A DNA stretch of 64,000 bases from Nectonema munidae (taxonomy: Eukaryota; Nematomorpha; Nectonematoida; Nectonematidae): NCBI GenBank assembly GCA_030549495.1, contig JAUIRK010000052.1, positions 62,001-126,000 of the forward strand, given 5' to 3'. The notes beneath the pieces were generated by a model. The model was given only the letters and a program-made list of their open reading frames with translations, was not told the origin of the DNA and did not search any database. Below, piece by piece: positions 21,462 to 36,400 of the stretch. The stretch's first letter is position 1. The number at the start of each line of letters is the position of its first letter. The position numbers were made by a program, and so were the translations under genes.

Positions 21462-24400
21462 CTTAAAAGCAGTGAGTGGTGGTGATGAGTGGGGAGAAGA
21501 AAAGTCAGTGAAATCTAATCTGCTTTAGATTAAAAAAAATGCTTCATAACTGATTAATATCAATTAGAACTGTTTTCAAACATTTTTGATGTTTTTATAG
21601 GTCAATAAATTCAACAAAAAAAAGAGCATAAAAAATAATATCTAGATATATTTCTACTTTATGACTTGAATCCTAATCTTTAACTTTCAGCCCCAATGAA
21701 TGGATTACCGGAGAGCTAAGAAAAAAATTCCCCGCTTCTCGTTATATCAAAATACATTCAAAAAGAAAAGCACACGTTTAATTTCCAAAAATCCTACCGG
21801 AAAGGGCTAAAGACAAAATGAAACTTTTTTTTCTGAAAAAGAGAAATTATTTTTGTAGGTAATTTGAAAAAAAATTTTAGATCAAAAATAAATTACACTG
21901 TCGATGATGACTGAAAGAAGGCGCATTCTCCTGGTCATTTTGTGTTTCTACCCTTCGTTGCCTGCAAATGAGACACAGGCAAATGTGTTTTGCGTAAATA
22001 GGAGAAAATTCATAGCAAATCTTAATGCTTTTTGTGGAGCAGTATAACGGCAGTGTCGCCAAGAAATGAAAATCGAATGCTTTAAATATACAAAATCCTA
22101 TTGAGAATGAAAAGTAGATGATTGATTCATCTTAAAAATTCTGGTCCTCATTCTTTATATGCACTCTTGTGACATGTGAAACATTTTTGTAGGCAGTTAA
22201 CACTCCAAATGTTCCAAAATTTACAAAAATAGACTATACATAGCATTATCAATAATCTATAAGATTCCACTTAAATACATAATAATCTTTATAAATTTAT
22301 GGCATTGATAAAAAAAATAATTAATTAAAACATGCAGTAAAGAACATTAATTCCAGGGGACTTAAATTTTGAGTAAAATCCGCCACAACAATTAGTTTAA
22401 ATTTAAAGTAACTTTTAAAATAGTAAACTTTTCATACTGAGGATAGAACTTTTAAATCAAACATTTAGTGCAAATTTTTTTCTGTTTCTTATAAAAAAAA
22501 TGTAAATAATTTTAGCCTTTTTCACTTCAAGTTACTAAGGAAACATATGTTATATACAAACACTATTTTGTCCACAAGTGAGACACTTTTATAGTGTATC
22601 ATGCTAAATACTTCAATACTTGACTTACCTAATCGAAGTAGGAATAAGAAGTGAGCTTAAATATTTTAAATTTTCAAGTATTTGGAGGTATCCCAAAATG
22701 TTAGCTAGAAATAAGTTTTTTTTTTAAAAAAGAAATATAGACCAACTGAACATTTTGTTTGAAATTTTATTATACTTTTTTAAAATTTAAGCTATTTATC
22801 CATTCAAACAGACTTTTAACTCTTTTTTGACAAGCTTTTTGATATTATGGTTTTGAACTTGATAAAGCACAAAAACAATGACTTTATACTATATGTTGAT
22901 TCCTCTATTTACATTTCATGTTGAAAAGTACTTATATCTGAAAGACAAATTTTTTTGAAAGATTATGTTGTAATGATTACGTTAGTCAAGATTTTTGAAT
23001 ATCATAAACCTCATTTATTTCTCTTGATTTAAATACAAACGGACTTCGTTTATATTTTATATTGTCGTACGTATTTCTCATGAAATCAATTGCGTAATCT
23101 TTACTAGCGATTACTATAGTACTTCCAAGAGTAAGAAGTCCATTATTGCTGTGGACCATCTAATATATCACATGGACCACGCGTTGACAAACGCTGACCA
23201 AAAAATTATAAATAAACGAAATTTTATTTCAACAATGTCCCAGTTAAGTTTGAATTTTCAGATCTTATAATAAAAAAAAATACAGCACACATAACGGTGA
23301 TCATGTTGATCCTATTGATAAAGAAGATGAAGAGAAACAATTTTTATAAACACCACCCCACTAAAAAATTCAAAAAAAAAATAAACTCCACTAAACAAGT
23401 ATACGTTTGAGATATACATCCTACTCCCTTATTAGTGAATAACTTGAGGTGCTTCTGAATATGATTATACTGATGCACGGTTGTACTGATTTAATGATAT
23501 TAATGACAAAGACTACTTATTTTAATTTAAAACCAATATATTAATAAAAATTCCAATAAAAACATTGGAAGTTTTTTGTTACACTAAAAGGGAAAAAAAG
23601 AGGAATAGAACATATAAAATACTTTAGCAAATAAACTCTGTTAATAAAAGTGAGGGCGAAGGGGGCGGGGATCGCTTGAAGGCGAAGCAATGATATTTTA
23701 AGATGGGATTAATGTCTGTAGAAATTTAGCAGAGTATAGATATACCCTTCTTCAAACTAACTTTTTGCATAAAAAAGCGTGTATTTCAATATATACAATA
23801 AAATCGGGTTAGAACTACCATGAAGTGTCAATTTTAGTTCGTCATATCAGGAAAGCTATAAAACAATGTTTTATTTTAAATACAACACTTTATATGATAC
23901 ATAGTGTAATTAGACATATGTTACACACATGTAAATCTAACTCATATTCATACATGCATTCGTCAATAAAACATATAAGTTAAACAAAATTATTACGAAT
24001 CTTTAGCAAAGTCTGATATCATCGGATGTTTTACAACACCATCGCTTGGTCATAATTTAATGTGTTAACTTCGCGATACGTTCGAAATAAGGTTTAGCAA
24101 AAGCCTTGGTCAAACCCTAGTATTTTAAAGATGCGAGAACTTTTCAACACGCCAGTAACTTGCCTGGTTTTGAGGAAGCTAAGTTATATCAGGTTAATTT
24201 ATAATGACCTTGTTGATTGAGGGTCTAAAAAATTAGTACGCTATAATCGGAATTTCGTTATAGGCGCTTAACACAATAAAGAGTGACGAGGCAAGCCAAT
24301 CGTTTCATTTATGCGGAATTTCATTATAAACAGATTTCAGTGTAGCAATGAGGACGAAGAATAGCACAATAGCCTATTTTCCAAATTTTTAGCCAATGAA

Positions 24401-27400
24401 GCATGAAATAAAAAGATGATTGTGATATTTGAATTTCAAGGAAGCTTACAATGATGTCTTCAGGTTGAGCATTGTTAGTGTATGTTCCATCATGGAATTG
24501 GAGCGAGTACAAAATCTGCTTTGACAAAATCTTTTCCACTTTCCCATGCTTATATTTTCCACTTTTGCGATGATAAGCTACAACTTGATCCTTCAACTCG
24601 AAGATCGCTTCTTCTTCTTCATTCTTAATGGAATTTAAAATGAATTTGGAGGACAATTTAACACACACACACGAACTATAGTTATACTATTTTCCCTCCT
24701 ACTTTGAAATTTTTTTGCTCCCTTTGCCAAAATGTGAATCTAATCCCATCTTCCAGGAATTCTATATCTGTTAAAAGGTTTATGACAGAAAGAAATTTTT
24801 TTTGACTCTTCGAAAAGTATATAATCAAAAAAACTATGATCTTGTTTAATCCTTTCAAAGGTTAAATCAAAATAGATGATTCCCCCACCATTTCTCAATT
24901 GAATGGAAAGACTTATTTTTTTTTAAAATACAGTTCAAGTTTTATTTCATATTTCGTGTCATTTTTGGCCTGTTAAAAGAAATTATATTTATAATCGAAT
25001 TTTCTTTCAGGTATCGCAAGATGAGCTTTGAAAAGAACCTTACCTTGGAGTATGTTTATCATTTTACTAGGACATTGTCTATACTTTTATGCAAAAAGAA
25101 AATTCTTAACTGATGCTAAGTAACGACTCAGTTTTATTTTAAATTTCCAATAAGTGGGCCTCTTTGATCGAACAGTTCTTTGATTCTCTGTTAAGTCATA
25201 AACCAAGTTTAGTGGTCTAGTATATATATGATCTCAAATTCGTTGCTAATAGTTCTATGTATACACTCAAATGATACCTTCTAGGATACGTTAACCTTTT
25301 TAGTTTCATACGAGACATATGTGTTATGTGGTTATGTATAAATAAGCAAACACATTTCGTTACATTGAAAAGAAAGGCAAGCATGAATTTGAAGGTATTA
25401 GAAAGAAAAAGGATTTACCGAAGTGTTTAAGTTATGATCCGTGTGATCAGGACAAAAAGCTTGAATCGATGATTGAGGCCAATCACAAACTTCAAAGCAC
25501 GAGCCATTTTGAAGACCACACGTCACGTGGAAAGATTTTGAACAAAAAATGCAGGAAGGCAGACTATGGTGATTTTTGCGACAGAACATGCACATCTTCT
25601 AACAAAAGCAAAAACTTTACTTACGAAATTGAAATTCGTCAACACTTTGATAAAATGCGAGTAAAAATTTTTTAAAGTGTGTGCTAAATGACAGAATTAT
25701 GATATAAATTGGGATATGTGCGATGCAGCGTTCATGAGAAATCGGATCAGGCACGGTTTTTTGAATTAGAGAATTACGTTTCATAGCAAGTATAGGGAGA
25801 TGATGAAGTTTACCGGGTATATAGGCATTTTGCACTGTATTTTTATAGATAGGAATATAATATGGGATGATGAAGAGATTGATTCTCGAAATCGAGAGAA
25901 ATCCATCATCAAGATTTAAGCCAGTGATTTCCCGTCTTCTTTATCTCACAATGCTTCTGTTTAATAAAAATTCTATTTTTGTTCACTTCTATATTTTTTA
26001 TATTTCATTAACAAGCTTATAAAACTTATTAAATTTTATTCTCTTTCTTTAAGGTTTTGACACAGGGATTTCAGGGTGTCAATTTCTTTTGGCAAACTGT
26101 TCAGAATAATTAATTTCAATCAAAGTCAACTTTTTCCCAATCATAAATATGAGTAGAGCACTTACTTTTCAGAATTAAGGATTTTTTGAACTCAAAAGTT
26201 AAGGATCGGTGATACATTTTTTCTTTTTGTGATATGAAATCTGCAAAATAAAATTAGGAGGTTTTCCCTTCCTTGAGGGCTCTCCTAATACAAGCTTCGG
26301 TGAGCTTTAAAAATATTTCGAAGTTTGATTTATTGAAAAATTTGATAATAAAAAAAATATTACACTTTTTTTATTTGATTTGTTACAGGCGAATCATTAT
26401 TTTGTAAAATGGTAAAACCAAGTTATTAATTGAATTTGAGTGAATTTTGATTAATTCTATTCAATATTGATTTTTTTAGTTACTGCTCTGATGAGCACGT
26501 TGTTCTAGATAGCTATGTCCTACGCTTCTTTACATTTCCATTTTGACCATTTTGGATTGGTTGATTAATTTAGGTTTGATTGTAATTATGAAATATTTTT
26601 TGAATAAAAAATGAGTTGACTTTATAAAAGCTAATAAGTAGGCATGTGAAGGCATCTGCTTGATGCCTGAAATAATCTATGAAAGTCAAAGAACTTTCAC
26701 AGAGCCTCTCAGTTAAGAGCCTATGTTGTAAAATAAGAACTGAAAGAACTTTATTGGTAGAGAGGATCGCTGGGCTAGTGAGACGAGGTTTGTTTGGTTG
26801 CGCGAGTTGAAAGGAGAAGGCGGGTGACAATAGGGCACACGTGATATGAATCCATTGGGATGAGGGGCTTGTTGGGAGAGGTGGAGATTGAGGAGTTGGC
26901 AGGCACTTGACCAAAGGTCCGGCTGGCTTAGAGCAAAGAAAGCAGGATTCCGAGGAAGAGGAATGCGTTTTTTGGCTGATATCTTTGGCATAGCAAAAAT
27001 CACAACACCACGTCTCTCGATTCAAATCTTCAGAAGAACCGTAACAAGCTGGAAGCATAAAATATATGCATTGAAAAGAAGAAATATATGGCAGTTCTCA
27101 CATTGGAAGTGCAAAAAGGAAAAATGAATTTTAGAATAAATAAAAAAATTAAAATGGACGCTTTATTCCAAAAAAAAGAATTTTTTATCTTTGCCTAACA
27201 GAGTGTGGATTTAAAAATTTATAGTGGGAGTCTTAAATTAGATATATAGCAATAGATATCTATCTTTATGCATGACATGAAAGTATAATATAGATACGCT
27301 GACCAGATGAACCGTATTATTCATATTTTTTTAACCGTCACTTCTTTATAATAAATGTCCAGTTATTTTATCCAAATTTATATCACTTCAAAATAATAAA

Positions 27401-30400
27401 GTTTGTAGTTTTTTACATTATATAAAATTAAAGAATAAATTAGGAATGTGATAAGTCTTATTCCAAAACTTTGAAAAGCCAAAGTTTATTGCACAAAGTT
27501 GCTTCATCAAAAAATACGATTAAAAGTTTATAACATAAAAAAATTATAACGTTTTTTAGTGTATTTTTTTAGCATAAAATTTATACTGTCTTTTTTTACC
27601 ATTTGTTAAAATATCCCGTTTTTGTTCAAATAAAATCTCATGAAGCCTAAATATAGGTATATTAAGGCTTCATAATCCGGAAGTCAGTTCATTTAAATTA
27701 GATATCTGATTTCCTTTTATGATGTCTTATAAAAGCTAGATATAAATAAGTCATTTGAAAATCGTATTTTCAAAAAAGAGCTTCAATATAAACACATAGG
27801 ATATTCAGGGTCGAATAAATGAACAAAAAATATTTGTAAACAGAGAAAAGAATTGATATTATATAAATAAGTCAAATTAATATTTATTATATTTTCTTCT
27901 ACAAATTTTCGTTTTTTTGGGTGAGGAGAGGCAGTGCACCCCCCCCCCCCCCACCCGAAGTTGATAACTGGTAGTAGATTTAATCAGAATACTTAGAATG
28001 AATTTAATGATTACAAGAAATCTATTGATATTTTTCTTTTAGAGAACTTTACTGGTATGAAGATAAATTAATTGACCAGTATACAATCTATTAAAGATAA
28101 TTATAAAATTTTCAATTGCAGCGATTTTTGTAAATGATCTCAGAAATTTTTTTGCATATATTGCCAGGATCCAAGTCTATAAATTTTTTGGATGTCATTG
28201 CTGTATTCTTACATTTGTGTAAAATTTTTATTCATAAATATATTTATTCTCGATAATCAAAAAAATAATGTATAGAATTAGAAACCCTTAAAAATATGCA
28301 AATTATTTTTTTCCATGTGCACATGTTAGTAGTATGTTTAGTAAAGCTTTATCTAACGCCATTCCAATCAAATTTTTCGCTATACAATGAGAATTTCTAA
28401 GCATTTTGCAAACTATCCTTCCATCAATGACAATATAAAGATTAATTGACAATGATGCTGACAAATTAAAAATATAGAAAAAAACAAGATACCGGAATGA
28501 ACACACAACTTGCAATCCCTACACAACAGCAGATTAGAAGATGTGGATGGTGCATTGAACTGTTTGGATGCTCTTACCATTTCTGATTCTCTTTCACTAT
28601 AAGTAAAATTTAGTGCGAGTAAATCTCTATATAAATTCCATATTAAGAACATCAACAAGATGATTGTTTGAGATTCGATCCACCATAAAAGATTCCTTGT
28701 TCATAGTTCTGCTTACTCAATGAAAACACCCAAATGTGCCTTAACCGTTCTTTTTCATGGGTGCCAAAGTCAACTAAGCGTAGCAAAATGGAGTAAAGAT
28801 TTAGTTTCAAAGAAAAAAGCCGCAATAAAATTGATAAAGTTTAGCGCAAATGCGTTTATACTTTAAAACATCGTTTATAGCTTGAATTAGCGGGTATGCA
28901 AATGTTGAATCATATCAAGGATGAGAGTATAAATACACCTTCAACACATCACATCTTATTCTTACTCTCTTTCCCTTGTTCCCCCTATTGCAAGTAATTA
29001 TATATACATTCATTTACACTTTTTACACACACACACACATCCCACAACAATTAGTATTTGCATCATTATTTTCATCAACACAACTTAAGTTTTTAAACTA
29101 TTTAATTTTTTTAATTTATTTAGAATCTTGAAAAAGACCGTAAGAGTGAAATATTAATTTAATTTTTGTTTTTTTTGTGTAATGTCTAGAAAATAAATAT
29201 TATTCTCTTACATTCCTCTTGTATACATTAGGAAACAGTATAGCCCCGCCTTGCAGAATATTTGCAAAAATGAAAAAAATTCCTCAAATTTGTTTGTAAG
29301 TTTAAAAGTAATCCTTACACTGCCTGCTTACCAAAAGATCAATTTTTGGTCTACAGAGAAATTTTGAGCATAGGATGGTGACAAACTTTTCACCCGGTAC
29401 AAAGTAATGATCTAATTGAAAATACTACAAACTGAAAGAAAATAAAGAGGTGCATAGGTGAGAAAACCGCCCATATATGTGTTCTGAGTGTTCATTTAAA
29501 ATTTTATAACTATCAAAAACGGTTAAGTTAGTCGTATAACACTTAAATAGAGGAATTTTTACTTTATACCAGTGATTCTTAACCTGTTTTCCACGGACAC
29601 CTAAGGGATCCCTAATTTGGCGTCTCAGGGGATCCATGAGCAGTTTTTCATTTTTGTATAAAAATCCAAAATAAGTGAAAATAGTCAGTCAGTGTGTACG
29701 TGTAAAAATAATCAAAAAGCGAACTTTTAAAGTTTGAATAAGTAGCAAACGGTGGATATTGTCTTTTCTCCTTGAATATACTTAAACTTTGCTTTGCTAC
29801 CTGTATTTGACGTCATATAAAATATAGTACGAATACTAATGGCATGCGATGTCTTTTTATGCAAAAGTTTCCTTATAGGGGGTCCTTAGCTTTCATCAAC
29901 TTCTTAAAAAGGGGTCCATAACTGAATAAAGGCTAGGAACCCCTGCTTTATACAAATTGAATTTGGTATATATGACGAGAAAAATATTTTTCTAGACTCA
30001 TGAATCTTAACAAAAATCAATTACTAATCTATAAACAAAAAGAAAATTAATCTAGACAACTATTTGAATAACTACAACAATAATAAGTGAATCGCCATTT
30101 TAAAGCATGGAGTAGTAAAAAAATTATGATGTATCGTAATATAAAATTATTCGAAATAGTTCGCCTTTGTTAACAGTTCGTTGGACATTGTCAGAAGATA
30201 TTTAAAAGGCAGTTAACAGTTGGAAAGATCGCCTAACAGTTGACATCTCCCCAAATATAGAAGAAAAAGATGAAATAACATCTATTGAGAATTTTTGAGA
30301 GAAAAACACAATTCTCGGATATTCATGTGAACAAGTGGTTCAACCTCTTGTTTTGAGGAAAGGATAGTGAAGTTGCAGAAAATTTAGGCTAGCAATATCA

Positions 30401-33400
30401 TATCAAAACTGTCAGGATTTTGCAAAATTATTGATCTATTAATTGTACTGTACATATGTTGCAAAGTAGTTGTAATTATATGATCTGCCTTTAATTTTTT
30501 TCTGCACACCATGTGTAACCATATGGCAGTAATAGATTTGGACAGGGTGTAAACGCCCATCCTCTATTTTATACCATTTTTGTTTTGTTGCGGCCCTCTA
30601 CTGCAATGCCGCTTCTTAATATGGCTTTTTGTTAAAAGAAGAAGAAGGTGGACAACCAATGATGTGAGCAAACAGATTGAGATGAACTTTTAAACAAACT
30701 CAATTAAGTGAAAATGACAGATTAGAAAGAATTAGTTGTTTCCAATGTTTGTGATTCAGGTGAACACTTGCAACAAAAAAGTGTATCTTACGCATTTCCG
30801 TTATTGTTAGGATCAAGGACTTTTATGAAGCATCTAAAAGGCAGGTAAGGAATTGATGAATCAGGAATATGAGATTGGGAAGCAGAGAGTAAGTGAGTGG
30901 GTGCTTTCAAGAGTTGGCATACTGCACACCATGGCTCTTGTAAGGATGAAAGTCTAGTCATAAAAGAAATATTGGATAGAAATAAAAAACAACAACTCGT
31001 TCAATATACCATTTCTTAGGCTGACACTTAAGCCTTTAAGAGGGAGGACCAGAATTTTTAGGATATATGGGACAAGAAAAAAAATTAACTTAAACTCGCA
31101 TATATTAAATAAACTATATGGCATTGGTTGAAAATCATTGAATTTTAGCCAATCAGATAAGAGATTTTTGTGCAGTGCATTTGATTGGTCAAAAAAATTT
31201 CAAGAAATGCTCAAAATAATTGGTACGTTTCTCGTGCAAATTATCCAATCCTACATCAAAGAGATTGTGTACTCTACATTCCCTCTCATGAAAAAAAGAC
31301 CATGACTTTTTAAATATATAATATGAAATATAAGATTTGATACACTTTTTCATGGATCGAATAAGAGCATAATGGAACACAATGACCCTTTCTTATTACA
31401 AGAAATATCATATGAGCAGCAGAATACAATTATAATTAACTACGCGGAAAAAACAGTCATTTGTATCACACTCCTGAAATTTTCCCCTCCTTTCTTTCTA
31501 CTTGCAATAAATGATATCATATCCAAAATAGTGATGCTTCAGATATCACCATTCGCTAATACGCATCACCAGCATTTATTTTATGTAGGTTATGTCATAT
31601 GATAACACATGGCTTATAGAACCAATTCCAAATGTAACTTTATATAGGTAAAATTATTTTCAAAATAAACAAAGCACGTATATTGACTATCTGTTAATTC
31701 CCATCAACAATATTAAAAACGTATTAGACTGCCCAACAAACAAGTAGATATATCTATCAAAATGGCCGATATCTGAAAATGGGCAGATACTGATAAGTTG
31801 CCAATATATCAGTGCAACCCTACTTTTGAGATACGCACATGAACGCATATCACATTCATGGAATAGCATTCTTCTTTTATAAAAAATTTCCTTAAATTTG
31901 GCTACATATCATATGTGTCTATGGCGTGGCTGATTTAGACACGGTGCACTCGCTCATCCTCTATTTTGAGTGCAGTTTGATGAAACGTAAAATGATTTTC
32001 TGATTAGAGAGTTTATATTAGTTGACATTCCTTGCAAATGGAGTAATGGACTCATCCTTTTAGCATGTACATTTTCAAGCCTATGCACAAAATGGTTGTA
32101 ACTGATATCTGTCTGATTAATAACCCTTGTTAGACTAATATTCCCAAAGGTTCTGCTTTGTTCGCTCGTAAATGATCCAGGCATTGATTTGCCAAAGTTT
32201 GTCGCATGCTTTTTTTCAATGACTTTTTTTATATATTAAAGCAGACAATTTTTATTCTATGGGTGACTGATGTCCCATTGTGCATGAAAGGGTTATTAAC
32301 CGAAGAACAATGTAATATTATTATTCATACTAATTATAATTATTATTCATTTTTGGATATATACTATAAAAATGATACTCTAGTATAATATATACTAAAA
32401 TAATATTTCAATTTTTATGTTTTATTAAAAAAGGCTATTGAAAAAATCTATTTTTTGTTTTGGTGCGGCCGCCCTCTAGTCCAATCATGGCTCTTAATTT
32501 TGATAGATGTTTTAAAAAAAGATTGGAACACCTGCTCTAAAGTGTTCAATTTTTAGAGATCTTTCACTGTATATAATTGGATATCTAATAGGCTATCTTA
32601 TACGCACGATTCATATATACACACGGGTCTGTAGCATTTATATAGTATTTTTTATATTATATAAAAATATTTTATAAGTTTTTTTATATAGTATTTTTCC
32701 AAATTAATAATATCTCTAAAAGAATTAGAAAACTTATCCATAAAATAATACTAATTTTGTAGATGTACACTATTCTAAACAGCCATTTTGGGAAATATTA
32801 ACTCATCCAGTACCAATATTCTGAGAGAGCAGGCGATTTTATTTAATTCCATTTGAAACAAAAGTTCGCCTACGTTTCTTTTGGGAACATTGGTACTAAA
32901 TGGATTAATATGAAAGTAAAATGGGATACAGAGATTTCAGAACCATTCTCAATTTTTTTCAAAATTAACTTAGAAATTCTAATAAACAATAATTTTTTTG
33001 CTGTACTTTTAGTATTAAACTGCCACCAGACATTGAATTTTAGTTCGACTAAAATTTATAGTGAGAGAAATAGAGTAAGCAAAGTGTGATTCTTTTATTA
33101 AAATAAGAATTACTAACCCGAAAAAATCAATAATTCGGAAAGGCCCAATTCCAAGCATTCCAAATCAGTGATAGTTGTTATACTATTTAGAAAAATAATT
33201 CAGGCATATATTTCGCATATAAAAAAAAGTTTGAATTTGAAGGATAAACACCAAACTTTAGGGTCGCATAGAAATCTATGCATTTTTTCATTCTGAAAGA
33301 AAACACATCTTATAAGTAAGCGCTATTTGTCTACTTTCCTCATAGTTCGATACAAGCCGCGTAATTGTGCCTTCTCGATGAAAACACCACACGCAGTACC

Positions 33401-36400
33401 TTTACCATTTTTTTGTGGAGCATAGAGGCAAAAAATTCAAGAATTATCTATTATTTTATAAAATTTTTAAATACTCAAAAATATTTAATGTCTGAAAAGC
33501 TAGCACTTTAGTTAATACTTCTTTTTAACTAAAAATGGGTTTAAAACTTCTCTAGTGTTAACAAAACTCTCAGAGTGTTTAGTTAGATGATTCTAGTGGA
33601 TAGACTCGGCTACAAGTAATTGGATCAGATATTCGCATTCCAAAATGAGGATCATCAGTAATTGTTTTGAAATTGGCATTTTTCATTGTACTAATTCGCA
33701 CAAAAATTATTATTAATTCAATTATACTTTGTTAGCCATGTTGATTTTTGAAATTTGAAAATTCAGTAACAGAGGAAAAATAGGATAGGAAGCATTCGAT
33801 CGTAGGAAGTAGGGTACATTTGAAAGTTAGTGCCAGAGTTGAGTATCATCATTAGATACCAAAGATAAAGAAATACTACAATTGGAAGAAGAAAAAGTGT
33901 ATGATAGAATAGTAGTGAACAAGTGTTTACAAAATATTTTTCATTCACAATTTCTTTCTTAAACTGTGAGTTAAAAAAATTCCAACAATAAATATGTTTA
34001 TATATTTTTTTTCAAAAAATTAAACTTTTTATATTAAATAAATGAAGTCTTTTTTTTGTTGAAGAGTATAAAAAATGTAAAATTTAAAACAATTATAATA
34101 AAAGTGATCATACACAAAGTTATCTTTCCTACAAAAGGCTTAAAGTTATTGTTTGCGCAGTTTGAATTGATTCCATCTTTTTCCTCTTTTTTACACTGTA
34201 GATTCGTTATAATTTGCGATCAAATACAACACGGAAGAGTCTCTAATTCCCCATTTTTGTCAATGTAGGAGATATATTTCACTCTAAAACGCATGACACT
34301 ACTTTCAGGTGATTCAAAGATTATGTAAGATTATTTTCATCTTCTTTATTCCCATTTCATTGTACATGTAGTGGGATAATACGCAGTATGGTCACGCCGA
34401 TCGGACTTATAACAAGGACTTTTTACATCTATTATTATAAATCAATATTTATTTATTTATCAATTATTATTATTAAATCAGAATCGCTTTCTGTCTTAGG
34501 AAAGGCATTCTTCATTTTAATCGAATTTATATAATAGAATCGATAAAGAGAAGAGTTTTCACCCTCAACTTCAAAAAAATTCGAATCAGAGAAATCAAAG
34601 ATACAAGAGAGGATATGATATATAGGCGACTTAAAAAGACAAATGAATTATTATAATAAAAATACATTTTTCTTAATTTGAGAAAGTGTTTGTGGCTTTA
34701 ATCAGATCAAAAGGTTTATCAAGCACAGCCCTACGAACAAGTATAGAAATGGAAAAAAATGTGGCATTACCTATTAAACATTGAAATGTGTTTGTCGTTG
34801 GAAAGACTCAGAAGGGCTGATTTCAAATCTTCTTGAGATGCAGGAAGAGATGATGATGTGGAAGGTGAGAGGATTGAGGCCGGATGTGACGGAGATTTAG
34901 AAGTGGATCTGAGAGATGGTGGAGCACCACACGCCCTCTTAGCAAACGTATTGGCAATGTGTTCATCGATTGGCGACTTGTTTCTTATCTGCGTCAACGG
35001 AATTGAAAGTGTTTCTTTGCTCATTTCTTCTGAGTTTAACCTGCTTTTGCTTAGATCAGCGCTGTCTAGGAGAACGGAATTCTCAAGAAGGATAGGAGAA
35101 TAAGACTTTTTGGGGGCACTCTTTTCAAGACTTTCAAACAATTTCAACAAATTCTTTGCTTTCTCATCCAGTTCTGTGTTACAGTGCGAAGCTTTGAATG
35201 GGGGCTTTTCTTCTTTGCATTGTAGAAGTTGGGATGTTAAGATTGCACATTTGCCCTCACCCTTTTGATTAGAGGGAAATCTTTAAAATGAATAAAAAAT
35301 TAGCATAAAAGCAATAGATAAGGAAAATATGAAAGAGTCAAGAGAGGAGAGGAGTCAAAAAAAACTTCAGTCTTAAAGAACTAAAGCAAAGATATAAATA
35401 GCGGATTATACATCCAAGCACTTCAAGAATTTTTTTACGGGAAATGTAAATAGCGAATATATATAATATATATTTTGAAATCTATAAAGTCAAGAGATTG
35501 GACACGGAAGACAACCCCCGTATAACTTTTACCCATTATCTTGTAAATGCACAAAAGAATGGAGAAATCTAAAAAATCATCATAATTTCATCCTGTATTA
35601 CTGCACCCTCAAAAGTATAAAAACATTGAATAACTTTTCATAATTTGATCAACTATAATCAAGTACACATATAAAACAATTTTGTATACAATTTCCTCCA
35701 AGTATGATTTGATATAGTAACAAGGGAGGCAGGCAACGATGTAAAGATCATTGTAACTGTAAATATTCATTCATTTACCAATCAGTTACACAGTATGCAA
35801 TGTATTTAATTTGATATTTGTAGTAAAGTTTACTCGCTGTTTGATTTGATATAATATAAATGGCGAGATGCCCGGGTGGGGTGAAAGTCATTTTGTTTTT
35901 TGAATATTCATTAAACTAAATATTCCTACCATATACTTGAATAGAAAAGCAATTTTCAATGATGTTTATGTTCCAGTATTCGAGGTGTTAGAAAGTTAAA
36001 AAAGAAGGATAGTATGTTATACAATCTATCCGTATTAAGATTAAGACATTTCAGGCTTATGGTTGTTAGGGTTGAATAATATCATTTTTATAACTTATTT
36101 GCAAAAGATTTTTTAAGGTTAATAAATCTATTTGCTTTTTAAAAAATATTTGCCAAATTAATAATAGATTTTTGGACGTATGATTGGAGTTAAATAATAT
36201 CATTTTTAATCTATATTTTCAAAAGGAATAAGAGATTTTTTGGGCCTAAGGTTAGGATGAGATATTCTCATTCTTGACATTTTTTTCAAAAAGTCCACTT
36301 TTTAATTTTGTTGACTGCGGCATAAGCTGCACTAAATTAAAAAATGATAGCTGTTATACCTGCAATAAGTTAAAAACGTGTGCTTTCTTTCTATTAAATT

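Noticed and set aside
28925-29300. TATAAATA on the plus strand followed by a possible short exon starting ATGAAAAAAATTCC
   Set aside because: Only about eight codons before a donor-like GTAAGT and no onward exon; insufficient for a nested gene.
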